Shown here one piece after another: positions 17,274 to 26,902 of a DNA stretch of 64,000 nucleotides. Numbering within the stretch: position 1 is the stretch's first letter; each line of letters begins with the position of its first letter. The stretch covers positions 3,658,001 through 3,722,000 of the forward strand of contig OZ244981.1 of NCBI GenBank assembly GCA_965223085.1, read 5' to 3'. This DNA comes from CBDCVO01 sp965223085 (GTDB taxonomy: Bacteria; Pseudomonadota; Gammaproteobacteria; Ga0077536). The translations under genes were made by a program, and so were the position numbers. A model generated the notes under the pieces. The model saw only the letters and a list, made by a program, of their open reading frames with translations. It searched no databases and was not told the origin of the DNA.

Positions 17274-18577
17274 GGGGTCGTGTTTGTGCCTGCCGTGGCT
17301 GGCATCGCCACGATGACATCATGTATCGCCGTGCAAACAGTGCGCAACTCCTTGTCTGTGATCACGTAGGGCGGCATGACATAGACCAATTTCCCAAACG
17401 GACGCACCCATACGCCGCGTGCAACAAAGGCGGGTGCCGCATAGTTCAAGTCGATCGGATGTTCTAACTCGACAACGCCAATTGCCCCGAGTGTGCGCAC
17501 ATCTGCAACGGCAGATAGCCGCCGACATGGCGACAGGTTCTCGTTGAGCTGATTTTCGATGTTGGCAATACGCTGCTGCCAAGGAGAACTCAGCAACAAT
17601 TCGATGCTCGCATTAGCGACCGCACAGGCCAAAGGATTTGCCATAAACGTTGGCCCGTGCATTAATGCTCCCGGTGGGTTCACGCTGAGCATTTCCGCGA
17701 TGTGACGTTGGCATAATGTAGCGGCGAGGGTCATATAACCGCCGGTCAAGGCTTTGCCAAGGCACAGAATATCGGGAGCGATATTAGCGTGCTCACAGGC
17801 AAAGAGTTTTCCAGTGCGCCCGAATCCGGTCGCAATCTCGTCGCAAATCAGCAAGACCCCATAGTGATCACAAAGTTGGCGAAGCTTGACGATATACTCG
17901 GGATGATAGAACCACATACCGCCCGCGCCCTGCACGATGGGTTCGATGATGACCGCGGCGATTTCATCGGCGTGCTGTGCCAGCAAGCTTTCGATAGTCG
18001 CCGTGTCTTTGGTATCCCAAGCCTCGTCGAAACGAATATGCGGACGCGAGGCAAATAATTGCTGCGGGAGAACGTTTGCAAACAGATTGTGCATGCCGGT
18101 GACGGGGTCGCATACCGACATCGCTGCGAACGTATCTCCGTAGTAGCCGCCGCGCACCGTGAGGAGACGATGACGCCGCGTTTGCCCCTGACAGGCCCAG
18201 TACTGCAGTGCCATTTTGATCGCGACTTCGACTGCTACGGAACCCGAGTCGGCGAGGAAAACGGTATTCAATTCGGCGGGCGTTAGCGCGACGAGGCGCT
18301 CAACGAGGGCCGCCGCCGGCGCATGAGTAAGGCCTCCAAACATTACATGCGCGATGGATTTCGATTGTTTTTCGAGCGCGCTATTGAGTTGCGGGACGTT
18401 ATAGCCGTGGATCGCTGCCCACCACGATGCCATGCCATCGATCAATTCGCGGCCGTCGGCGAGTCGTAAACGGACGCCTTGGGCCGAGGTAACCGCAAAG
18501 ATCGGCGCGCGTTCGACGAATCCGCTGTAAGGATGCCAGGCGTAGCGCGCGTCGATCTCGAGTAGCTCAGGGCCCAT
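17270..18577 (-). CDS. bioA: Adenosylmethionine-8-amino-7-oxononanoate aminotransferase
   Basis: Class III PLP aminotransferase of biotin synthesis, converting KAPA to DAPA with S-adenosylmethionine as amino donor. Family marks: WHPYSGF near the N-terminus, GRELIDGMASWWAAIHGYN (the BioA-specific WWA), the PLP helix DSGSVAVEVAIKMALQYW, RGGYYGDTFAAMSVCDP, the aspartate of ICDEIATGFGRTGKLFACEH and the Schiff-base lysine in CLGKALTGGYM. I start at ATG 18577, giving MGPELLEIDARYAWHPY; a longer frame to 18670 has no support. It overlaps the end of pyrC by 11 bases, so translation is probably coupled. Other bio genes are not nearby. Confidence 0.95.
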   Translation of the reverse strand: MGPELLEIDARYAWHPYSGFVERAPIFAVTSAQGVRLRLADGRELIDGMASWWAAIHGYNVPQLNSALEKQSKSIAHVMFGGLTHAPAAALVERLVALTPAELNTVFLADSGSVAVEVAIKMALQYWACQGQTRRHRLLTVRGGYYGDTFAAMSVCDPVTGMHNLFANVLPQQLFASRPHIRFDEAWDTKDTATIESLLAQHADEIAAVIIEPIVQGAGGMWFYHPEYIVKLRQLCDHYGVLLICDEIATGFGRTGKLFACEHANIAPDILCLGKALTGGYMTLAATLCQRHIAEMLSVNPPGALMHGPTFMANPLACAVANASIELLLSSPWQQRIANIENQLNENLSPCRRLSAVADVRTLGAIGVVELEHPIDLNYAAPAFVARGVWVRPFGKLVYVMPPYVITDKELRTVCTAIHDVIVAMPATAGTNTTP

Positions 18578-19649
18578 GTTGCGGTCTCGCTCGTCCCCCC
18601 ACCGTTTTGGGGGCGGCGACTTGCCAAGCAAGCCCTGTGGGTGGCACGAAGACTTCGAGTTCCTCGCCACCGACTTGCAGCGGTGTTGCAGCGTTGAAAG
18701 CTGTCACACGTCGCAAACATATTTGGTCCTCGTTGGGAGGCAAGTCATAAAAGCGCGGGCCGTTAAGCGCGGCGAAAGCCTCGAGGTAGTGCAAGGCGTT
18801 TTCTTCGGCGAACACCTGCGCGTAGCAGGCGAGCGCGTGCGGCGCATTGAAAACGCCCGCACAACCACAGGGGTGTTCTTTTGCCGAGCGCAAATGGGGT
18901 GCCGAATCGGTGCCTAGAAAAAACCGTTGATCGCCAGACGTCACCGCGGCGCGTAGGGCGAGGCGATGACGCTCGCGCTTTAGAATTGGTAGGCAGTATA
19001 GATGAGGGCGTATACCGCCGACCAACAAGGCATTGCGATTTAACACTAAGTGATGAGGCGTTATCGTCGCGGCCGTGGGTCCGCTTGCTTCGCGCACGAA
19101 GGCCACGCCCTCGGTAGTCGTGACGTGTTCCAATACGATTTTAAGCGCGGGAAAATCGCGGCGTAGGGGTACTAATTCTCGGTCAATAAACGCAGCTTCG
19201 CGGTCGTAAATATCGACACCGTCGTCGACGAGTTCACCATGAATGAGCAGCGGCATCCCCAGTTTTTGCATGCGGTCGAGAACGCCGTGCAAGTTCGAAA
19301 TTTCAGTTACGCCGGCGCTGGCATTCGTGGTCGCGCCCGCAGGATAGAGTTTTGCAGCAAAAAAAATGCCCCGTGAGAAACCATTTTGAAGTTCGTCGCG
19401 CGATGTTTCATCGGTTAAATAGCAGGTCATCAGCGGTGTAAAATGATGCTCGCGAGGAACGCACTCCTGGATGCGCTGGCGATACGCGCGCGCGGCCCCA
19501 ATGGTCGTGATCGGGGGCACCAAATTGGGCATCACGATCGCCCGGGCAAAGTGTGCGCTGGTCTGTGGTGCGACCGCCGCGAGCGTGCTGCCGTCGCGTA
19601 AGTGGCAGTGCCAATCGTCGGGTCGGCGGAGGGAGATGGTAGGCGTCAC
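18567..19649 (-). CDS. pyrC: Dihydroorotase
   Basis: Zinc amidohydrolase of pyrimidine synthesis, cyclising carbamoyl-aspartate to dihydroorotate. All type II dihydroorotase signatures are visible: the metal histidines His14 and His16 in DDWHCHLRDG, the carbamylated lysine in AAKLYPAGATTNA, HGE, LEHVTT, the substrate region TPHHLVLNRNALLVGG and the catalytic aspartate in FLGTDSAPH. The 360-residue length is slightly above the 345 of the E. coli enzyme, through a longer C-terminus that runs into bioA. The start is GTG 19649. It is divergent from an acyl-CoA synthetase gene and is the first gene of a pyrC-bioA pair. Confidence 0.96.
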   Translation of the reverse strand: MTPTISLRRPDDWHCHLRDGSTLAAVAPQTSAHFARAIVMPNLVPPITTIGAARAYRQRIQECVPREHHFTPLMTCYLTDETSRDELQNGFSRGIFFAAKLYPAGATTNASAGVTEISNLHGVLDRMQKLGMPLLIHGELVDDGVDIYDREAAFIDRELVPLRRDFPALKIVLEHVTTTEGVAFVREASGPTAATITPHHLVLNRNALLVGGIRPHLYCLPILKRERHRLALRAAVTSGDQRFFLGTDSAPHLRSAKEHPCGCAGVFNAPHALACYAQVFAEENALHYLEAFAALNGPRFYDLPPNEDQICLRRVTAFNAATPLQVGGEELEVFVPPTGLAWQVAAPKTVGGRARPQHGP

Positions 19650-19751
19650 GATGAAGAGAATGACGGATCGTTGCGGCGACCCGCGATGGGGAGATTTTTG
19701 ACGCGACGGAACGGGCGTGCTGTGATGGCGCTCATGGTCGGGTAACTATGC

Positions 19752-19780
19752 TTACGATAGTGACCGGGGCATTCTACAAT
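19752..19780 (+). promoter_or_regulatory. Predicted sigma70-like promoter of the second acyl-CoA synthetase gene
   Basis: TTACGA at 19752-19757 and TACAAT at 19775-19780 are separated by exactly 17 bases, close to consensus. A transcript starting near 19787 would have a leader of about 30 bases including the GGAGG ribosome site at 19806-19810. Confidence 0.5.
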
Positions 19781-19815
19781 ACGACCATAGGATCATACGG
19801 TTTTTGGAGGAATCA

Positions 19816-21450
19816 ATGCTCGGATTGATGATGGATACCCCTTTATTGCTGACGGAGATTATGCAGCACGCGGAACGCAATCACGGCCGCCGTGAGATCG
19901 TTTCGACGACGCTAGACCACGCTGAGCACCGCTACACTTACGCTGATTGCTTCCGTCGCGCGCGCCAACTCGCTAACGTACTCGATGAACTAGGTGCGAG
20001 TAGCGATGCGCGGATCGCGACACTTGCCTGGAACGATTTTCGCCATCTAGAACTCTATTACGCAATTTCCTGCAGCGGCCGTGTTTGTCACACGATTAAC
20101 CCGCGTTTGTTCGAAGAGCAAATAACCTACATCGTTAATCACGCCGAAGACGAAATCGTATTCGTCGATCCGGTGTTTTGGCCCAAAGTTGCCTCGATCG
20201 CCGCGGCGTGTTCGCATGTGCGAGGCTTCGTTATTATGACAGACGAAGCGCATATGCCAACGACGACGGTCGCCAACGTGCACTGTTATGAGACCTTGCT
20301 TAGTGCCGCAGATGACACGTATGCCTGGCCCGCGCTGGACGAACGTACGGCTTGTGGTTTGTGCTATACCTCCGGCACGACGGGCAACCCTAAAGGCGCG
20401 CTCTATTCACATCGCGCTTTAGTCTTAATGGCTTATGCGCAAGCGATGCCCGATACTTGCGGCTTGTCGGCACGCGATTGTGTTTTACCGATAGTGCCGA
20501 TGTTTCACGTCAACGCTTGGGGCTTGCCGTTTGTGACGGCGATGGTTGGCGCCAAGCTCGTATTTCCCGGAGCGAAGCTTAGCGACGCGGCGTATCTGGC
20601 AAAACTGATCCGTGATGAAAAAATTACCGTCGCAGCCGGCGTGCCTACCGTGGCACTACCTTTATTGGCCCACGCACGTACAGTGGGCGAAAGCCTCGCG
20701 CCGTTGACGCGCTTTGTGATCGGCGGGTCGGCGTGTCCATTATCGGTGATGGAAGAGTTTCGTGATCAGCACGGCATTCACGTCGTGCACGCCTGGGGTA
20801 TGACGGAAATGAGCCCGTTGGGCAGCGCCAATGTCGATACTGCCGCGACGGTAGATCTTTCTGGTCCCGAGCGAGAAGACTTAATGCAAAGCCAGGGGCG
20901 GGCGATCCCAGGCGTGGAGCTGAAGATTACCGACGAGGAGGGCAACGAACTGCCGTGGGATGGCCGCACGAGCGGCACTTTGAAAGCGCGCGGCCTGTGG
21001 GTGATCTCGTCGTATTACAAACTCGACGGCCCCACCGATGCCCACGACGCGGACGGTTGGTTTAATACCGGTGACATTGCGACGATCGACGAGAACGGCT
21101 TTGTCCGCATTACCGACCGTGCCAAAGATGTAATCAAATCTGGCGGCGAGTGGATTAGTTCGATTGATTTAGAGAACGCAGCAATGGGTCATCCCCAGGT
21201 GGGTGAGGCTGCAGTGATCGGTGTCGCGCATCCAAAATGGCAGGAGCGACCGCTGTTGGTGGTCGTCCCCGCGCCCGACACCAAACCGCAGGCAGCGGAG
21301 ATCCTGTCGTGGCTGCAAGGTCGGGTTGCAAAATGGTGGATCCCCGACGACGTAGTGTTCGTTGAAGACATTCCACATACGGCGACCGGCAAGATCAGCA
21401 AGCGCGAGCTGCGTGACCGGCTCGCCGATTACCGTTTTCCCGCCGCGTAG
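19816..21450 (+). CDS. Fatty-acid-CoA ligase, AlkK-like
   Basis: Adenylate-forming ligase that activates a fatty or branched acid to its CoA ester. ATG 19816 has an ideal GGAGG site. Motifs are complete: YTSGTTGNPKG from residue 184, the AlkK-type VPMFHVNAWGLPF, HAWGMTEMSPLG, WFNTGDIATIDENGFVRITDR, DVIKSGGEWISS and the C-terminal TATGKISKRELR with Lys526. This pattern is that of the medium-chain ligase AlkK and its relatives, which are about 540 residues long, as here. It is transcribed alone; a decayed hydrolase pseudogene follows. Likely feeds the beta-oxidation-type enzymes elsewhere in the genome. Confidence 0.93.
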   Translation: MLGLMMDTPLLLTEIMQHAERNHGRREIVSTTLDHAEHRYTYADCFRRARQLANVLDELGASSDARIATLAWNDFRHLELYYAISCSGRVCHTINPRLFEEQITYIVNHAEDEIVFVDPVFWPKVASIAAACSHVRGFVIMTDEAHMPTTTVANVHCYETLLSAADDTYAWPALDERTACGLCYTSGTTGNPKGALYSHRALVLMAYAQAMPDTCGLSARDCVLPIVPMFHVNAWGLPFVTAMVGAKLVFPGAKLSDAAYLAKLIRDEKITVAAGVPTVALPLLAHARTVGESLAPLTRFVIGGSACPLSVMEEFRDQHGIHVVHAWGMTEMSPLGSANVDTAATVDLSGPEREDLMQSQGRAIPGVELKITDEEGNELPWDGRTSGTLKARGLWVISSYYKLDGPTDAHDADGWFNTGDIATIDENGFVRITDRAKDVIKSGGEWISSIDLENAAMGHPQVGEAAVIGVAHPKWQERPLLVVVPAPDTKPQAAEILSWLQGRVAKWWIPDDVVFVEDIPHTATGKISKRELRDRLADYRFPAA

Positions 21451-21563
21451 CGCAAGATCGGCGCGGCGGCGAACGCGGTGTGGCCGGCGATCTGCACACC
21501 GATAGCATGTGGAGATCAAGCGCGACGCGTTACTAAAGCGTATAAACCGGGAGGCGATACGCG

Positions 21564-22380
21564 GTGAGTACGATTAGAAAAGCCTATGCGGATTGTGCAG
21601 ACGGTCAGATCCACTACCGTTAACTCACCGACGCCAGTGGCACGCTAAGCGCGAGCGATAAAGCGCCCCTCGTTTGTTTGCATCGGACCGCAAACTCCTC
21701 GGCAATGTAGCTTAAAATAATGGCGCTGTTAGCCGGCCCGCGGCCCCTGGCCGAGCTCGATACGCCCGGTTTTGGCGCTTCTCTTGACCCCGATGAACGG
21801 CTCAGCTTGAAGCAATACGCCACGTGGTTGGCGCAGGCCTTAGACGATATCGGCATCGATCGTTATCACACGCTTGGTCACCATACCGGCGCGTGTCTCG
21901 TGGCCGAGTTTGTCAGCCGCGCTGCGCAGCGAGTCGCGAGCGCGAGCATGATTGGCTCCGTACCATTGACGGCCGCGGAACGAGAGGAATTTCGGCAGCA
22001 TTTTTCGACCCCGATCGCACCGACGGCACACGGTGCCTATTTGCAAACGACTTGGGATTACTTGGCCACCTTGGACGCCGCTAAAACCTTAGAATTACAT
22101 CACCGCGAGGAGTTGGATACGGCGGGTGCGTATCTGGGTCGGTATCAAGCCTACAGCGCGGTATGGGACCGAGATTTCACGTCCCTATATCGTGAGTTTC
22201 GTGCCCGATCCTAATTAATGTGCGCGCGTGATATGTGTTGTGGCCGTTTTTCGACCGTGCCCAAGCGCTGCGCCCAGATGCCGTTGCGCGGGAAATCGAG
22301 GGGGCAAATTTTGAGCCGGATCTCGATCCTAAAGGCGTTGCCGCTGGACGCCGAGAGTTTCTTCACGAGCTGCCCTACAG
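21564..22380 (+). pseudogene. Decayed alpha/beta hydrolase
   Basis: A GTG at 21564 behind GGGAGG opens a frame reading KAYADCADGQIHYR, then a stop (TAA 21621), LHRTANSSAM, a second stop (TAG 21708), ELDTPGFGAS, LGHHTGACLVAEFVSRAA, a third stop (TAA 22212), then LMCARD. A one-base loss near 22232 shifts the frame, which resumes at 22235 as VLWPFFDRAQALRPDA and GANFEPDLDP. Restoring one G gives CARDDVLWPFF. The order oxyanion loop, GxHTG elbow and C-terminal GANFEPDL matches a known proteobacterial hydrolase group in which the elbow has HTG. Four independent disabling changes show a dead gene, not a sequencing slip. Confidence 0.85.
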
Positions 22381-22732
22381 CGGCCTAAAAACTCTTTGCA
22401 AACGCTTTTCTGGGTGCGCTCGCGCCTCACCCGTGCCGCACATGTTCTCGGGCGCAGCGCTCACAGTAACCGCAACCTAGCGTCGCTAGATCTACGCCAT
22501 CGCCTGCGTGTGCGGGCCGGCGTTCCCACGGCCAAGACCCTAGGCTCATCGCCAGCACTGCTGGTGTCCATTCTGTTCGCATTTAGTGATCGGTTAAGCA
22601 AAACGCGCAATAAATGCCTGTGCAACATTGAAAAATTGGTGCTTTTGGCCGCTATTTTCTAGGCGACGGAACACCTGCGGAACGCTTAGGCGGGCCCGAT
22701 TACTGCGCACATCGAAATAACTTACCGACACT
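22381..22732. other. Intergenic region, no gene seen
   Basis: About 350 bases between the hydrolase pseudogene and the MshQ-like gene. Short open frames run through it without ribosome sites or family resemblance, and it is probably part decayed gene and part promoter region. No repeat or RNA gene was recognised. Confidence 0.5.
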
Positions 22733-25700
22733 GTGAATACACCGACGTTAGGCTTTTTGACATCACTGCAGCACTGCTGCGTGGCGCTGCTGCTGACGTG
22801 GGTTTCGTCGAGTGCATGTGCGGCGCCGGGCGATGTTCTTTTCAGCGACGACTTTGAAGCCGGCTTTACCTGGACGGCTTCCGATCCGAATCTTGCCAGC
22901 ACCAGCACGCAAACGTTTCAGTCCCGGCGTCGGTCCATGTACACGCGGGGTGGCCAAGTGGTGGTCGAATCTCCCCCAATCGATACCAGTGCCGTTGGGT
23001 CGATCGAATTAGCCTTTTGGGTTCGACGGGGCGCTGATCAATTCAGCGAAGATCCGGATCGCCGCGAAGATCTGCAACTTGGTTATCTCGATCCCGCTGG
23101 TAATTTCGTCGTGCTAGACACGTTTACGGGCGCTGGCGCACCGGGCCAACAGTTTGTCCGTAACTATGTATTATCTGACGCATCTGCTTTGCACGCTGGT
23201 TTTCGAATTCGAGTACATCAGCTAAAAGGGGGTGATGGTAGACGTCGCGGTATCACGGTTGATTATTGGCATGTAGACGATGTCATTGTGCGCGAAGGTC
23301 AAGCATCGACGCCGTTGCAGTTCGGCCAGTGTGAAGATTTCGAAGGCGGGCTCGGCAGCTGGACCGCAGCGGGTAGAGGTGAGGCTGGCGTCGGTTCACA
23401 TACGGCGAATTCCGGTACGCGATCGCTTTATTTGCGCCACGATAACGTGTCGGTCACGAGTGCGGCGATCGATGCCGATCGCAGCTCGGCGGTATTAAAT
23501 GTCTGGGTACGGCGTGGTCTGGATAGCTTCAGCGAAGATCCCGATCGCCGAGAAGACCTCTTGTTTGAATACCTCGATGCGGGCGGTAATTGGCGCAGTT
23601 TAAAAAACTATCGCGGTGCCGGCCGCGCAGGTCAAATCTATGAGGATAGTTTGTCCTTACCGGCCGCGGCCCTGCACGCCCAATTGCAACTTAGGCTGCA
23701 GCTCGTACGCGGCAAAGGCGCAGGAACGACGTACTGGCATGTTGACGATTTGTGCCTAGAGTCGGACCTGCTGGCAAATTACTGGTTCGATGAGACGGAT
23801 TGGAGCGTGGATCAGGTCCTGGACGCAGGGCCCGCGGCGGTTCACGGACGCGCGCAAGGTGATGCGCAAACCGATATTGCAGATCCGGCGTTGGCAGGTA
23901 CCCCCGGCACATGTCGCTATGGGACGTTTGACGGCGGACAAGATTTGGTCCGCATTCCCCATAATGAAATATTTAATGTAACCGACGAGCTTACCGTGAT
24001 GGCTTGGGTTTACCTGCAAGCTTTGCCGGCGCGCGGCGCGGTGAGAACGATTTTTTCTAAACACCATAACTTCGAAATCAACATCGATTTTCGGGGGCGC
24101 GTGCAATGGCGCTGGAATAGTGGCCGTCGCAACGTAGTGACTTCGCGGACCCGGATTCGGGCCGGGCAATGGCACCACATCGCGGTGTCATTTTCCAAAA
24201 AAGCCCGGCGCCAATACGTCTACATCGACGCCGTTCGGGATCAGGAACTCCGTGGCCGCGATACGCGCCTGCCACGCAATACGATGCCTATCGTGATCGG
24301 CGCGGACAGTAATACCGCCGGTCGTGAGTGGGTGGGTTATATCGACGAAGTTTATCTTGCTGGGGCGGCGCTGAGTGCAGCGCAAGTCGATCGCATTCGC
24401 TTGCAACGGCGTCCGTGTGTGATCGATCAACTCGGTTACTTCGATGTCAATGTTATAACTAGCCTTAGCGCCAGCACTTGCGTTCCTAGTGAAGTCGAAA
24501 TCGTGGCACGAGACGCCAACGGTAGCGTGTTCACTGCCTATACTGGTGAAGTCACAATTGGCGCAACTGCTAGCCACGGTGATTGGCGTTTGCGCGACGA
24601 TAACGGTGCGCCCAGCAGCGATCCAGCGACTGGCAGTTTAAGCCCTGGCGGTGCTGACGGCGGTACGGCGAGTTATCAATTTGCCAGCGCAGATGCGGGC
24701 ACCGTACGCTTGTTTTTGTTCAACTCCCATGCAGAAAATACTGCGGTGACGGTCGTCGACCCCACGGTGGCGGCTTCTGCGTCGAACTCAGCGGCGCTCA
24801 ATTTCGGCAACAATGCGTTTGTACTCGAACCGATCACCTGTACCGGTGCAACGTGTCCCAGCAACGGCAGTCTCGAAGTCGTCGCGGGCCGTGCGCACCG
24901 CTTTAAGATCTCGATGTTCGAGCAAGATCCCGGTGCGCCGCCGGGCACTTGCCGCGTTGCTCCCGGGTACGCGGGTAACCGCGCGCTGAAGGCCTGGATC
25001 GCGCGCGATGGCGACGACCCTAGCGGTGTCTTGCCGGCACTTGCCGAAGCGAGCGCGGTGCTCGGTGACGGCGTAGCGCCCGGTGGTGCAAATCTCAATC
25101 TGGATTTTTCCGATCGTAGCAGCAGCGGGGGAACACCGGCGGGGAGTGCCGAATTCACCTTGCAAACGGCCGACGTGGGTAAGTATCGCATTCATATTCG
25201 TGATGATTCGGGCAGTTTTGCCCAAGGTCCAATCGCCGGCGCTACCGGCACCGCGACGGTGCGACCGTTTGGCCTCGTGTTGACCGATCTCACTTTAGGT
25301 GGCAGTGCCAACCCGCGCGCTGATGCACCCAGCGGACCGGGTTCGGTGTTTGGTGCTGCCGGCGCCAATTTTGCCGCCGTACTGAGCGCTTACGCGTGGC
25401 AAAACGGTGATGATCTTGATAACGACGGCCACGTCGATGCCGGCAGTGATCTAACCGATAATGCGCCGACACCGAGCTTCGCGTGGCCGACGCAGATCGC
25501 CGCCGTGCTCAATACGCCGTCGAGTAGCGTTGGTGGCGTTCTCGGGCGATTCAATAACGGCGATGTGTTAGCGAGTGAGTTCACCAACGGCAGCGCACAA
25601 CTCAGTGATTTGCAATATATGGAAGTCGGCAGCATTTTCCTCACTGCGCTGGCGCAGGACTACCTCAACAGCGTCGGCGTGACCGTACCAGGCGACAGCC

Positions 25701-26710
25701 ATAACGACGGCACGAGCGGTGTCGTGGGGCGTTTCATACCCGATAGGTTTGATTTTATCGTGAGCACAGCACCGCAACTTCAGGCGGCGTGTAGCGCCGC
25801 GTTCACTTACGTCGATCAGGCATTTGCTTATGGCAACATCCCGCGTTTAGGGGCGCGCGCCTTAGCTGCGGACGGCGCCACCGTGTTGCAGAACTACCAC
25901 GATTTTTCTAGCGCCGGCGGTGCTAACTGGTGGCGACTCGAATTAGCTAACGGCATTGATCAAACGTTTACCGACAGCGGCGCGCCGGCCGTGGTGGCGT
26001 TGCAAGCAACGAGCGACTACAGCCCCAAAACGGGTAGCGGCGTTCACGGTCAAATCGAGTTTGCGCTGAGTGCGGCGCTGCGGTATGCCGATCGCGCGCT
26101 TGCACCGTTTGGTCCGCTCGCCCCGTTTAACGCGGCGATAACGCTCGCTTTCACCGTCACCGATACGGATGGCGCGAGGGGGGTGGAAACGTTTGCACCG
26201 CTGAGTTTTCCGGCGCCGGAACAACGCTGGGGACGTCTGCGTGTCGGGACGGGCTTCGGTCCGGAGCTGGGGCCGGTTGCGGTGCCTTTGGTGAGCGAAT
26301 ATTTTGATGGTGGAACGTGGATCACGAACGGTGCGGATATCTGTACGACCGTAGCGACTACGGGCCTTCGCCTCACCAGTCAGGTCGCCAGCGAAGCGAC
26401 CCAGAACGATGGTGACATTGATGTGACGGACGCCGCGATTTGCGCGGGTAGTGGCGTGGCGGTGGCGTCTATCGGCAATGCACCGCTCGTTGACGGTAAT
26501 GCGGGCTTGATGTTTACCATGAGCGCGCCGGCGGTCCGCTGCACGGGTGATGTTGATATCGCCGTCGACCTCGGTGCCCATGGCCTAGGGCACTTGAGTT
26601 TTGATTGGAATGGCGACGGTATACCGAGCGATGATCCGAGAGGGCGCGCCTCATTCGGTATTTTCAATGGGCGGGCTGAGTATATTTATCAGCGGGAACC
26701 GTGGGATTAG
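22733..26710 (+). CDS. MshQ-like surface protein with LamG and DUF6701-type region
   Basis: A 1,325-residue exported protein. A signal peptide (residues 8-30, ending SACAAP) precedes two jelly-roll-like repeats (about 35-185 and 195-335), each with a DDFEAGFTW or EDFEGGLGSW opening, a FSEDPDRRED loop and a YWHVDD close. A LamG/concanavalin-type domain follows (about 345-565, HNFEINIDF, AGQWHHIAVSFS, GYIDEVYLAGAALS). The remaining 750 residues resemble MshQ of the MSHA pilus, with repeated SFAWPTQIAA, GRFIPDRF and WNGDGIPSDDPRGRASFGI near the end. No other MSHA genes are nearby, so it is orphaned or works with a distant pilus. The start is GTG 22733 without a strong ribosome site. Confidence 0.82.
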   Translation: MNTPTLGFLTSLQHCCVALLLTWVSSSACAAPGDVLFSDDFEAGFTWTASDPNLASTSTQTFQSRRRSMYTRGGQVVVESPPIDTSAVGSIELAFWVRRGADQFSEDPDRREDLQLGYLDPAGNFVVLDTFTGAGAPGQQFVRNYVLSDASALHAGFRIRVHQLKGGDGRRRGITVDYWHVDDVIVREGQASTPLQFGQCEDFEGGLGSWTAAGRGEAGVGSHTANSGTRSLYLRHDNVSVTSAAIDADRSSAVLNVWVRRGLDSFSEDPDRREDLLFEYLDAGGNWRSLKNYRGAGRAGQIYEDSLSLPAAALHAQLQLRLQLVRGKGAGTTYWHVDDLCLESDLLANYWFDETDWSVDQVLDAGPAAVHGRAQGDAQTDIADPALAGTPGTCRYGTFDGGQDLVRIPHNEIFNVTDELTVMAWVYLQALPARGAVRTIFSKHHNFEINIDFRGRVQWRWNSGRRNVVTSRTRIRAGQWHHIAVSFSKKARRQYVYIDAVRDQELRGRDTRLPRNTMPIVIGADSNTAGREWVGYIDEVYLAGAALSAAQVDRIRLQRRPCVIDQLGYFDVNVITSLSASTCVPSEVEIVARDANGSVFTAYTGEVTIGATASHGDWRLRDDNGAPSSDPATGSLSPGGADGGTASYQFASADAGTVRLFLFNSHAENTAVTVVDPTVAASASNSAALNFGNNAFVLEPITCTGATCPSNGSLEVVAGRAHRFKISMFEQDPGAPPGTCRVAPGYAGNRALKAWIARDGDDPSGVLPALAEASAVLGDGVAPGGANLNLDFSDRSSSGGTPAGSAEFTLQTADVGKYRIHIRDDSGSFAQGPIAGATGTATVRPFGLVLTDLTLGGSANPRADAPSGPGSVFGAAGANFAAVLSAYAWQNGDDLDNDGHVDAGSDLTDNAPTPSFAWPTQIAAVLNTPSSSVGGVLGRFNNGDVLASEFTNGSAQLSDLQYMEVGSIFLTALAQDYLNSVGVTVPGDSHNDGTSGVVGRFIPDRFDFIVSTAPQLQAACSAAFTYVDQAFAYGNIPRLGARALAADGATVLQNYHDFSSAGGANWWRLELANGIDQTFTDSGAPAVVALQATSDYSPKTGSGVHGQIEFALSAALRYADRALAPFGPLAPFNAAITLAFTVTDTDGARGVETFAPLSFPAPEQRWGRLRVGTGFGPELGPVAVPLVSEYFDGGTWITNGADICTTVATTGLRLTSQVASEATQNDGDIDVTDAAICAGSGVAVASIGNAPLVDGNAGLMFTMSAPAVRCTGDVDIAVDLGAHGLGHLSFDWNGDGIPSDDPRGRASFGIFNGRAEYIYQREPWD

Positions 26711-26902
26711 GGAAAGCGATTTTTGACCGTTCGATGGTCGTGCATCGGAAAATACACGTGCTAACGCACTTGTTCACTACCACGGCGCCAGCTCGCTCAG
26801 CTACGCCAGGGCTTGTGTTTCACCCTCAGCGTGGCGACGGCTACGCTTCGCCTTCCCGCCCAGCGCCCAGATATACCTGTGCCTCGCTAGCATCCGTGGT
26901 CC

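Noticed and set aside
22235..22480. Independent small gene
   Set aside because: Its first 45 residues are the C-terminal end of the decayed hydrolase in a shifted frame; the remainder has no resemblance to a protein family.
25943..26581. Minus-strand 212-codon open frame inside the MshQ-like gene
   Set aside because: Arg/His-rich antisense shadow of a large, well-supported gene.
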